From: Anaerolineae bacterium
Lineage (GTDB): Bacteria; Chloroflexota; Anaerolineae; Aggregatilineales; Phototrophicaceae
Length of the DNA stretch: 44,515 bases
Direction: 5' to 3'
NCBI GenBank assembly: GCA_026645745.1
Contig: JAPKMU010000003.1
Coordinates: forward strand, 1 to 44,515
The stretch's first letter is position 1. Each line of letters starts with the position of its first letter. Below the pieces are notes generated by a model, which did not search any database, was not told the origin of the DNA, and saw nothing but the letters and a program-made list of their open reading frames with translations. Below are positions 16,994-25,800 of the stretch, in pieces. The position numbers and the translations under genes were made by a program.

Positions 16994-17392
16994 ATGATGC
17001 AAATGGCGATTGGCTTAAAAACGACGCTTCACATGGACTACGATGCCGCCCTCCAGCGCGTCCTTGAGGCGTTGAAGGCGGAAGGCTTCGGCGTGATCAC
17101 CGAAATCGACGTGAAAGATACGCTCAAGAAAAAGCTCGATCTCGATTTTCACCAGTACCGCATTCTCGGCGCGTGCAATCCGGCGCTTGCGCACCGCGCA
17201 TTAACCACCGCCCCGGATGTCGGGCTGCTGCTGCCGTGCAACGTAACGGTTGTACAGGCGGACAACGGCGTTGACGTAGCGATCATCGACCCGAAGATGA
17301 TGATGAGCGTACTACCGAACGAAGGTCTGCGCGTGATCGCGGACGAAGCGCGGGAACGTTTGGAGCGGGTGATTAAGGCTTTAGAGGCATAG
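16994..17392 (+). CDS. DUF302 domain protein
   Basis: 132 residues, predicted cytosolic. Landmarks of DUF302 (PF03625) are ALQRVLEALKAEGFGVITEIDV near the N-terminus, then HQYRILGACNPALAHRAL and VGLLLPCNVTVV in the centre. The family fold is known but its function is not established. The start region reads TTG ATG ATG CAA ATG; I chose the first ATG (16994), with AGGGAATAGGA about 9 nt upstream. Its 3' end overlaps the end of the convergent kinase gene by 20 bp. Confidence 0.85.
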   Translation: MMQMAIGLKTTLHMDYDAALQRVLEALKAEGFGVITEIDVKDTLKKKLDLDFHQYRILGACNPALAHRALTTAPDVGLLLPCNVTVVQADNGVDVAIIDPKMMMSVLPNEGLRVIADEARERLERVIKALEA

Positions 17393-18368
17393 CGCGCACA
17401 TCGGCTTCGATGAACTGCGCCAATTCGGGAAGCTGATCCAGTCCTCGGCGGCGGATCAAGCGGCGTACGTTCAAGTGTGGCAGTGAACGGGCGAGAAACG
17501 CGAAATCGCGCTGCATATACGGCTGCACCACGCTTAACGGCGTGTTGTAGCTGTCGCATAAATGGGTGATGTAGGCGTGTGCGCTCAGTTGAACAATGAT
17601 CTCACCCGCTGAGAGGGGTTCGACCGTGTTGGTTTCGCCGTAGCGCAAAATGTAGATCGCCGCGACCGGGAGCGGTTCAGAAGTGTTTGCCGACTCAGCC
17701 TCCGCAAACGCGAATTTTTGTGAGCCGTCATAGACGGGCTGCGCGCCTGCTTCATCGCCGCCAACCGCGCGATAGGACTCCGGCAGAAGTTTCAAACGCG
17801 GCGCATTCGGGTAGATCATCACGCGCTGAGATGCCGGATCAACCACCAGCGCGGCTTTGTCATCGCTCAACACGGGATGCCCGCGCCTTGAAAGCGCCGC
17901 CGCCGTCGTCGATTTACCAAAGCCGGACTCGGCGGCGAAGATCACCGCCTGCCCATCCACCGCGACCGCGCTCGCGTGCAGCACCAGCGCTCCCCGCTGG
18001 TTGAGGAGCACCGCCATCGCATCGTTCAGGATGACATCCGTCCATGTTTCTTGCGCTGTGTTTGGTGAACTCAAGATATCGATGTGCGTGCCGTTCGAAA
18101 CGGTGCAAGTCCCCATGGGTGCCCAATTGAAAATCAAACTGCCGCCGCTGACTTGAATCGTCGGGTCAGCGTTCAACGGCAGTGCATCATCGGCATAGTC
18201 AATGCCGATCACGACATCAGGCGGCACATCATTCAAATTCAGTTCAGGAATAGGGAGGCGGACTGTAGATCGAACCGTTACGCCGTCAATCGCGTAACCG
18301 GCAGGTGTCGAAAATAGAAAAGGGCTGCTTGTTGTGCTGTCAGCCCTGTTTGGATCTCGCGTATTCAC
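17373..18368 (-). CDS. HPr-kinase-like kinase of the lasso-peptide cluster
   Basis: 331 residues. The C-terminal half is an HprK-type P-loop kinase: LHASAVAVDG at 130-139, Walker A ESGFGKST at 147-154 and LSDD at 167-170. The first 110 residues are a variable domain. Proteins of this type occur in lasso clusters; ThcoK and PadeK phosphorylate the C-terminal Ser of the precursor (known from the paeninodin group). The precursor here, encoded 24 bp upstream on the same strand, does end in Ser, which fits. The start is GTG at 18366-18368 with GGAA just before; a different start is possible. It could also act on another substrate. Confidence 0.85.
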   Translation of the reverse strand: MNTRDPNRADSTTSSPFLFSTPAGYAIDGVTVRSTVRLPIPELNLNDVPPDVVIGIDYADDALPLNADPTIQVSGGSLIFNWAPMGTCTVSNGTHIDILSSPNTAQETWTDVILNDAMAVLLNQRGALVLHASAVAVDGQAVIFAAESGFGKSTTAAALSRRGHPVLSDDKAALVVDPASQRVMIYPNAPRLKLLPESYRAVGGDEAGAQPVYDGSQKFAFAEAESANTSEPLPVAAIYILRYGETNTVEPLSAGEIIVQLSAHAYITHLCDSYNTPLSVVQPYMQRDFAFLARSLPHLNVRRLIRRRGLDQLPELAQFIEADVRAMPLKP

Positions 18369-18392
18369 TTCCAGCCAAACATCTAGCAGGAT

Positions 18393-18527
18393 TTAGCTGC
18401 CGAAGCGGAACATTGCGGTGGGGGTGCCACCAACATCTGGCTGATCACCGTTCATGCTGTTCAAGGTGATATTCTGGACAGAACCATATTGGCGAAGTGT
18501 CGGACGGGTGTACGTCTTCTTCTGCAT
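18393..18527 (-). CDS. Lasso peptide precursor
   Basis: 44 residues starting MQKKTYTRPTLRQYGSVQNI. The leader shows the lasso motif Y-x2-P-x-L-x3-G-x5-T (Tyr6, Pro9, Leu11, Gly15, Thr21) read by the PqqD-like RRE protein. With Thr at leader position -2, cleavage after Leu22 gives a 22-residue core, positions 23-44, beginning NSMNGDQPD. Asp31 would be core residue 9 and would close a nine-residue ring on Asn1. The tail has Arg41 and ends FRFGS with a C-terminal Ser. AAGGATAGGCGCA precedes the ATG at 18527; an upstream in-frame start adds 20 unlikely residues. A core starting at Ser24 (ring to Asp8) is the main alternative. Confidence 0.85.
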   Translation of the reverse strand: MQKKTYTRPTLRQYGSVQNITLNSMNGDQPDVGGTPTAMFRFGS

Positions 18528-18765
18528 TGCGCCTATCCTTCCAATGAAATTGATAACAAGGAGAAAGCAGTGGTGAATGACATCCATTGACTCCCTACAA
18601 AAGAATATATCGAATCGCAGAAGGTGTCAATTTCCCATTTTCGCATATCTGTAAAAAACCCATTGCTCTTAACATCTCTGGCATTTTGCTATGGAATCGT
18701 GCCGCGTTTGCACCTACAATCAGCTTGGATCACTGCTGCACATACAAGTCAAGAGGAACTCAACG
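18528..18765. promoter_or_regulatory. Divergent control region of the lasso cluster
   Basis: This 238-bp gap separates the minus arm (precursor, kinase) from the plus arm (RRE, cyclase, methyltransferase, peptidase). It is clearly more AT-rich than the flanking genes, for example 18597-18670. TTGACT at 18587-18592 is a -35-like hexamer on the plus strand, but no well-spaced -10 could be fixed. It must hold both promoters if the two arms are transcribed separately. Confidence 0.4.
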
Positions 18766-19044
18766 TTGAACTCGCAAACCACCGTTACCGCAACCGCGAA
18801 CCACGTTGCCACCGAAATGCAAGGCGAAACTGTCATCCTGAGTTTCACAACCGGGGAATACTTCGGACTCGATGAGGTTGGGGCGCTAATCTGGAAGAAT
18901 ATTCAACAGCCGACCTCCATCGCGCGGCTGTGCGAGATCATTATGGCAGAATACGACGTTGATGAAGCCCAGTGTATGCAAGATGTTCAGGCGTTGGTGA
19001 CGGAACTCGTCGCTCACGAACTGGCACTCGAATCTTCGTTATAA
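18766..19044 (+). CDS. PqqD-like RRE protein of lasso cluster (B1)
   Basis: 92 residues, the usual size of stand-alone RiPP recognition elements. Hallmarks are GEYFGLDEVGALIWKNI and the helical C-terminal half DEAQCMQDVQALVTELVAHELAL. It should bind the precursor leader through Tyr/Pro/Leu and present it to the B2 protease and cyclase. I chose TTG at 18766 because AAGAGGA lies 8-9 nt before it and the resulting N-terminus fits the family; an in-frame ATG at 18691 would add 25 residues without a good ribosome site. The stop is one base before the cyclase start, so the two are coupled. Confidence 0.88.
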   Translation: MNSQTTVTATANHVATEMQGETVILSFTTGEYFGLDEVGALIWKNIQQPTSIARLCEIIMAEYDVDEAQCMQDVQALVTELVAHELALESSL

Positions 19045-19045
19045 G

Positions 19046-21097
19046 ATGAGCGGCATCGCTGGCAGTGTCGATTTCGGCGGTGCGATCCCGTCCACCGCGC
19101 ATCTCGAAAACCTCCGGTGGATGCTGGAGGAAATGGCACACTACGGCGCAGACCGCACCGGAACATGGATCGGAGCGGGAGCGGCGTTAGGGCACTGCCT
19201 TCAACTGAACGCCCCCGAATCTCCTTATGATGTGCAGCCGCTCCAACGTGGAAACCTCGTCATCACCGCTGATGCACGCTTGGACAACCGCGACGATCTC
19301 AAGCGCGCCCTGAATTTGAGCGACGGCGATCTGCCGCTGACGGATGCCGAGATTCTGCTTGCCGCTTATCACCGTTGGGGATCAGACTGCGCACCGCACT
19401 TGATCGGTGATTTTGCGTTCGTGATCTGGGACGACGCCGAACGCCGCGCTTTCTGTGCGCGGGATCGCTACGGAGTGCGCCCATTCTTCATGATGCACAC
19501 TCCGGGTGAGCGCTTTCTGTTCGCATCACATGAGTGGGCGATCCTGACTCAAGTCTCAGTTCAGGCAAGCGATCTCTACATCGCGCAGATGCTCATGAGC
19601 ATGTTATCGACCGTCAAAGCCGGGGCATATACCAGCCGCTACGAAGGCGTGAGCGTGCTGCCGCCGTCACACACCGCGATCATCACTGCCGAGCGCGTGA
19701 TTCTCAGCCGCTACTGGCAGATCGACGCTGCCCCGGAACTTCACCTGAAAACGGATGAGGATTATATCGACGGTTTCCGTGAGCGGTTTTTACAAGCCGT
19801 TCAAGCCCGCACCCGTTCGCTGTATCCGGTCGCCGCGCATCTCAGCGGCGGACTCGATTCCTCGGCGGTGGTGTGCGCGGCGCGGCATGTTTCGCCCGGA
19901 ACAGAACTTCACACGCTCTACAACATGCCGGATCACCCGGATGCGGACGAACGCCCGTATGTGCAAGCCGTCCTCGATCAAGGCGGGCTGACGCATCATC
20001 ATCAAACACGCTTTCGCAGCACGCTCCCAAGCCAAGCGGAGACAGCGCACGAAGGCATTGACGGATCGATGTTCGCCAACCGCGAAATGCTCGCGCATTT
20101 TCGACCGGATAACGTTCGCACGCTGCTAACAGGCTTCGACGGGGATACGATTGTCCCGTTCGGAACGGAATATCTGTATGATCTGGCACGGATGCAAGAT
20201 TGGGCGGCGTTCTTTCATGAAGCCCGCGCGTTTGCCGATCACAATAAGCGGCGCACACCCGCGACGGAAGCCTCAACCTTGGCGCGCTACGGGCAGCCTG
20301 TTTTTGACGAATGGATCAAAGCGCGGCGGTACGGCGCATATCTTCATGCCCTGACGATGATCAAGCGCGAAACGGGAATTTCACGCTATCACCTGATTCG
20401 CTGGCGTGGGCGATTGTGGCTGCCGCCTCCGCTGCGCGCCGTGCTGGAGCGCGTGCGTCCTTCCGGCTCACTTCCCGCAGCATGGGATGACCTGAACCCG
20501 ACAATTCAACCGGAATTGGCGCGGCGCTTTCGCTTGGACTCAATCGCGCAGCACGATCAACAGGAAGCGCGATCCCTGCGCGAAACACATCTCCGCTTCG
20601 CCGCGCCGGAACACTACGGCGATTCGCTCGACTTGTTCACGAAATTTTATGCGCGTTCCAATGCGGAGGTGCGTCACCCATTCTTAGATGTACGCGTCGT
20701 CGAGTTCCTGCTTGGCACGCCGGGGCATCTTAAGCTGAAAGACGGTTGGAATCGGTATATCGTCCGCCGCGCACTCGATGGGCTGATGCCGCCGTCGGTG
20801 CAGTGGCGCGGAGACAAACCGCACGCGGGCGAGGACTTTTTGAACAATATGAAACGTGAGGACACGCCGCTTATGGAAAGCATCATCTACGGCGATCTCA
20901 GCGACTTTGAAGCCTATCTCGTGCCTTCCGCGCTGCGAACCGTCTACGAGCGCTTTAAGAATCCGCCGGAAAATATGTCGAATTCGGCGCGTTACCGGGA
21001 CGGCTATGTGATCTGGCGCGCGGTCGATGTCGTCGTGTGGGTGCGCGCCGTGCGCCAGCGGGCAGCGGCGTTTGAAGCGCGGCGGGCGGCGTTATGA
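19046..21097 (+). CDS. Lasso macrolactam synthetase, asparagine-synthase-like (C protein)
   Basis: 683 residues. The protein resembles AsnB but starts MSGIAGSVDF: Cys2 of the glutaminase is replaced by Ser, so it should not hydrolyse glutamine, as is usual for lasso cyclases. The ATP-binding loop HLSGGLDSSAVV lies near residues 264-275. It would adenylate the side chain of the ring acid (Asp9 of the core) and join it to the core N-terminus. The start is one base after the RRE stop, and the last codons overlap the methyltransferase start as ATGA. A second AsnB homologue at 186-2123 has the intact Cys2 and is the true asparagine synthetase. Confidence 0.92.
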   Translation: MSGIAGSVDFGGAIPSTAHLENLRWMLEEMAHYGADRTGTWIGAGAALGHCLQLNAPESPYDVQPLQRGNLVITADARLDNRDDLKRALNLSDGDLPLTDAEILLAAYHRWGSDCAPHLIGDFAFVIWDDAERRAFCARDRYGVRPFFMMHTPGERFLFASHEWAILTQVSVQASDLYIAQMLMSMLSTVKAGAYTSRYEGVSVLPPSHTAIITAERVILSRYWQIDAAPELHLKTDEDYIDGFRERFLQAVQARTRSLYPVAAHLSGGLDSSAVVCAARHVSPGTELHTLYNMPDHPDADERPYVQAVLDQGGLTHHHQTRFRSTLPSQAETAHEGIDGSMFANREMLAHFRPDNVRTLLTGFDGDTIVPFGTEYLYDLARMQDWAAFFHEARAFADHNKRRTPATEASTLARYGQPVFDEWIKARRYGAYLHALTMIKRETGISRYHLIRWRGRLWLPPPLRAVLERVRPSGSLPAAWDDLNPTIQPELARRFRLDSIAQHDQQEARSLRETHLRFAAPEHYGDSLDLFTKFYARSNAEVRHPFLDVRVVEFLLGTPGHLKLKDGWNRYIVRRALDGLMPPSVQWRGDKPHAGEDFLNNMKREDTPLMESIIYGDLSDFEAYLVPSALRTVYERFKNPPENMSNSARYRDGYVIWRAVDVVVWVRAVRQRAAAFEARRAAL

Positions 21098-22260
21098 GCG
21101 ACTTCACACGCGACGGTTACAAGGTCGCTGATTATGGATTTATGGCGGGGGATCTCGTGCGCGTGCAGGCATACGCCGACGCGATGCGCCGCGTGATCAC
21201 GCCTGAAACCGTCGTCTTGGAGATCGGCACGGGTTCGGGGTTGTTCGCCATGCACGCCTGCCAGCTTGGAGCGAAGCGCGTTTACGCGATTGAAGTGGAG
21301 GATGCGGTCGAAGCCGCGCGCGAAAGCGCCGCCGCTAACGGCTTCGCGGATCGGATCACGTTTTATCATGCCGCCTCGACTCAGGTCACGCTCCCCGAAC
21401 TTGCCGATGTGTTGATCAGCGACTTACGCGGGACGCTCCCGCTGCATAACCATCACCTCGAAACGATCCGCGATGCGCGGGCGCGCCTGCTCAACCCCGG
21501 CGCGCTTCAACTTCCGCAGCAGGATACGATTTTCTTTGCGCCGGTGTACGCGCCGGAAAGTTATCAAGATCGCGTCGAGCCTTGGAAGAAGAATCCGTTC
21601 GGGCTGAACATGGACGCGGGGCGCAAAACGACGATCAACACGTACTTCACACACCGCGTTAAACCGGAAGAAATCATCCTGCCCGCTCAAACATGGGCGG
21701 AGATCGACTACTGCCGCGATGATGCGCCGCTTAACTACGCCCATACGCTGACATGGACAATCGATCAACCGCTCGTCGTTGATGCGCTGCAAGGCTGGTT
21801 TGAGGCGCGCATTTATGATGAGATTGGCTATCGCACCTCCCCGGATCAACCGAGGCTGGCATACAACACCGCCTATTTCCCGCTCGAACAACCGGTGAGC
21901 GTACAAGCGGGAGAAACTTTAAGCGTGTTCATGCGGGCGGATAATCACGGTGGCTTGTATACGTGGTCATGGAAAACGCGGGTGATTGGCGCGGATCAAC
22001 GGGAGCGGATTTCCTTTCAGCAGTCTACATTTTTCGCCAGCGTGGGCAGCCTTCGCCAGCGTGCGCCGATGTACCAGCCCGGTTTGAGTCGATCCGGGAT
22101 CATCGACGGTACGATTCTCACGTGGATGAACGACGGCGCAGCAGTCGCGGAGATCGCGCGGCGCTTAATGGCGCAGTTCCCCGATGTGTACCCAGATACA
22201 GGTGCGGCACTCGCCAAAGCCGGGAATATGTCCATCCGTTACGGGAATCACGCACCATGA
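21094..22260 (+). CDS. PRMT-like SAM methyltransferase of lasso cluster, with RRE-like C-terminus
   Basis: 388 residues. Motif I VLEIGTGSGLFAMHACQLGA (41-60) with acidic Glu67 after KRVYAI, and the segment ADVLISDLRG then ARARLLNPGAL, follow the class I fold of protein arginine methyltransferases. The double-E loop SEWMG of PRMTs is SDLRG here (109-113), so the substrate may differ. A beta-barrel-like part follows (about 160-325). The last about 55 residues (from ~333: GTILTWMNDGAAVAEIARRL, then FPDVYPDTGAALAKAG) resemble a PqqD winged helix, perhaps a fused leader-binding domain; this is pattern recognition only. ATGA overlaps on both sides bind it into the operon. Likely target: Arg41 or a carboxylate of the precursor. 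Confidence 0.82.
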   Translation: MSDFTRDGYKVADYGFMAGDLVRVQAYADAMRRVITPETVVLEIGTGSGLFAMHACQLGAKRVYAIEVEDAVEAARESAAANGFADRITFYHAASTQVTLPELADVLISDLRGTLPLHNHHLETIRDARARLLNPGALQLPQQDTIFFAPVYAPESYQDRVEPWKKNPFGLNMDAGRKTTINTYFTHRVKPEEIILPAQTWAEIDYCRDDAPLNYAHTLTWTIDQPLVVDALQGWFEARIYDEIGYRTSPDQPRLAYNTAYFPLEQPVSVQAGETLSVFMRADNHGGLYTWSWKTRVIGADQRERISFQQSTFFASVGSLRQRAPMYQPGLSRSGIIDGTILTWMNDGAAVAEIARRLMAQFPDVYPDTGAALAKAGNMSIRYGNHAP

Positions 22261-22703
22261 TTCGCCAGTGGGCACGACTTTCCGGCGCGCGGCGCGGTGC
22301 GCTGATCCGCGCCCTTCCATTGATGATCGCTGTCCGTGTGTGGCTGTGGGTTGTGCCGCTCCGGTATTGGCAGTCGCAGTTGAAGCAGATGATGAGCGGA
22401 TCTGGGGCAGCCGACGAAAAAGAATCGACTGCCGCGATCACATGGGCAGTTGAGCGCATCGGGCGCATCCCGCCCATGACCTGCCTCGTGCAAGCGATTG
22501 CCGGGTACATCCTGCTCCGGCGCTCTGGCGTATTCTCGCGGCTTCGCATCGGCGTCCGCCGTGATGGGGATCAATTTCGCGCGCACGCATGGCTGGTCAA
22601 CGCCCGCGATGAAGTGCTGATCGGCGGACAAAACGGTTTAGGCACGTTCGCCGCCTTCGACTTCGATTCGAATACAGCCTCCACGTTCTTGAAGTCCCTT
22701 TGA
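22257..22703 (+). CDS. Lasso leader peptidase, transglutaminase-like (B2)
   Basis: 148 residues, typical of stand-alone B2 proteins. The catalytic pattern is RIPPMTCLVQAIA (Cys76) and FRAHAWLV (His110), with Asp118 as candidate third residue. It removes the leader after the residue following the conserved Thr, in complex with the RRE protein. The ATG at 22257 overlaps the methyltransferase stop as ATGA; a longer frame reaching 21963 is inside the methyltransferase gene and not used. No exporter gene (D protein) follows, so export must depend on a transporter elsewhere. Confidence 0.9.
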   Translation: MIRQWARLSGARRGALIRALPLMIAVRVWLWVVPLRYWQSQLKQMMSGSGAADEKESTAAITWAVERIGRIPPMTCLVQAIAGYILLRRSGVFSRLRIGVRRDGDQFRAHAWLVNARDEVLIGGQNGLGTFAAFDFDSNTASTFLKSL

Positions 22704-22805
22704 TCCTGACGCTCACCCGCCGCTGAGACAAATCTTAAACGCAGATATTCCCCAAACGAGTTAAACTAGATGTGTTAATAGTTCATCTTTCAAAGAGCGG
22801 ACATC

Positions 22806-25800
22806 ATGACCCGTATTCGTTCTGCGCTCATGCTTTGTTTGTTTGCCGCCTTTCTGCTCAGCGCCGCTTTGCCCGTCCACGCGACGTATTTTTCGGTCGG
22901 CTGCACGAATGGCGTTGGCGATGTCGCCCAATTTCGGGCACATATCAACACTGCCATGAGCAGCGGCGGCACGGATACGATCTGGCTTGCGCCGGACTGC
23001 ACGTATACGCTCACACAGCCGCTGACTATCGGGGCAGGGACAGCGCAGTCGCTCACGATACAGGGGCAAGGCGGGACGGTGATCAGCGGGAATAACGCTG
23101 TGCGCGTGTTCAACATTACCGCCCCAACCATCCCGATCACGCTGCAAACCATGACGATACAAAACGGGTACGCGACCAGCGGCGCGGCGGCGATCCATGC
23201 GGGCAACAGTTCAAACCTCACGCTCGACAACGTGACTGTGCGTAATAATCGCGTGTCGTATGGTGGTACTGGGTACGGATACGCCGCAATTTATGCTTAC
23301 GGTGGCTGGCTGACGATCACCAATTCAACGATCATCGACAACGACGGGTTTTATGGCGGCGCAGTTGCAGCGGAACGCGCACTCGTCCAAATCAGCAGCA
23401 GCACAATCCGCAGGAATACGGCAGTCGGTCCGGGCGGCGGGTTATACATCCTCGGTCGGACTTATCTCGTATTCGATCTGACTGTTACCAGCAGCACCAT
23501 CAGCGAAAATATCGCTCGAGGTTCCCTAGGGGGCGGCGGCGTTTATCTGCTTGGGCAGGACACTGGCGCGCAGTTTTCAAACACACGCATCACCAATAAT
23601 TATGGGGGAACAGGCGGCGGCATTTTCGCTTCCAGCGCCGATCTCTCGTTGATCAACACGATCGTGAGCGGCAATCTATCAGGACCCGGCGGCGGCATTT
23701 ATATCGACGGTTACGATCCCGATGTCACGATTTCCGGCTCGACCATCAACGGCAACCGTTCGCTGACGTTAGGCGGAGGCATGGACGCGACGGTCAACAT
23801 GTACGGCTCATTGTCGATCAGCACCAGCACCTTTGCCGGAAACCGCGCCCAGACGGGCGGCGCGGTGCGTGGGATCGGCATGACCACGATTGCGGATGCG
23901 ATCATGAGCGGCAATTATGCCAGCCTAAGCGGCAGCGCGCTTGAAGGGTCGATCTTTGACGTGGATCGAAGCGCCTTTATTGGCAATCGTACCGAAACGA
24001 GCAGCGCAATCTATGCCGCTTTTGGGAGTGATGCTTACATCACCGAAGTTGACGCAAGCTGTTTTGAAGGAAATACGCCCTATGCGATGCTTACCCGCCC
24101 TAACGCATATGATTTGCGCGCCGACGGCAACTGGTGGGGCGACCCGACCGGACCCGGCGGCGAAGGTTCGGGCTTTGGTGATGCCGTCGGCGCGCATGTG
24201 ATTTTCGCGCCGTTCTTGACCAGCCCTCCGGCGGCATGCCAAAACCTACCCACTGACTCTGTTGTGAGCATGTTCGCCGCCCCGCCGTACTTGATCGAAG
24301 GCGGCACGGGCACGCTCACAATTATGCGTGAGATTCCGACAAACGCCCCGCTCACAGTGAACTTCACACGCGGCGGCACAGCGAATGCAGAGGATTATAT
24401 ACTCCGCATGAACGGCACGGACATCACGGGCGATTCGATCACCATTCCAGCAGATCACGGGTTCGCGCCGATTGATTTTGTCGCCGTGCGCAACTTTCGG
24501 GACGAGCAGCAGAATGATACGGTGATTCTCACGCTGGTCGATGATCCCACGTACACCGTGACGGATTATGCGCGTTCAATAGAAGTCGAGATTGAGGACT
24601 ATGATGTCTCGCGGGTGTGGCTGTACTCTCTGATACCCGTTCCGTCCACGCTGATCGAAGGCGAGACGCTGACATATGAGGTCAACATTACGACGATCCC
24701 GTATGCGGATGTGACCGTGACCGTGCATTTTGACCCGGCAGAAGTCGCGATCAACGGGGAGACGGACGGGAGCGTTGATCTGGTATTCAACGAGTCCAAT
24801 TGGAACACGCCGCAGACGCTTATGGTCACGGTGGTCGATGATGCTGTGCCGGAAAACGAATGGGTGTATCAGTTCCTAGAAGCGACGACGATCACGCATA
24901 CCGTTACCAGCGCCGATGCGCTCTACAACGGCTACCCTGTCCCAGACTTCCCGCTCAACATCCGCGATAACGATGTCGATATTTGCGCGGTACAGGATCA
25001 GATTCCGGTCAGCGAATGCCGCGCCCTGATCGACCTCTACGAATCGACCAACGGCGATGGGTGGACGAATCGCGGCGGCTGGCTGGAAGGAACCACGATT
25101 TGCGGCATGTGGGAAGGCGTGGTGTGCGAGTACCTGCCCCCGGCGGGCGGCGATCCGCTGGTGACGCCCGAGCCGAATGAATGGGCGAATGTCGTCGGCT
25201 TGGAGCTGTCCCAGAACAACCTGACCGGCACGCTGCCCGATTCATTCATTAACTTGTCCCATCTGCGCTATGTAAACATGCATTCAAATGCTATCACCGG
25301 CACACTGCCTGAGTTGGAAAGCCTAAGCGAGCTATATAGTTTGAGTTTGTCTAGAAATCAGCTCAACGGGGAAATTCCGTCGCTGCCTTCGGAAATCGTA
25401 ACGATACTCCTTGCGCACAATCAATTGACAGGTAGTATTCCTGAGATAGCAGGTCTGAGCGCGTTGATTCAATTAGAACTCCACGATAATCAACTGAGCG
25501 GCGAAATTCCACCGCTGCCTCCCACACTGTATTCACTGGCGCTCGACGATAATCTGCTGAGCGGATCGATTCCACCGCTGCCTGCCGCCCTGAACTATTT
25601 CTCGGCGTCGAGCAATCAGTTGACCGGATCAATTCCCACGCTGCCGCCAATCCTCGAATATCTGTTTCTAGACAACAATCAGCTGACTGGCTCACTTCCC
25701 CCACTGCCAGAAAGTCTGATTATCATTCAGGTACCACAGAATGACATGACCGGATCGATTCCCCCTCTGCCTCCCAGCCTGATAGCGCTCGGTGTGGCTG

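Noticed and set aside
21963-22703. Longer reading frame of the B2 peptidase (246 codons)
   Set aside because: The added part is inside the methyltransferase gene; the ATGA start at 22257 gives the normal B2 length.
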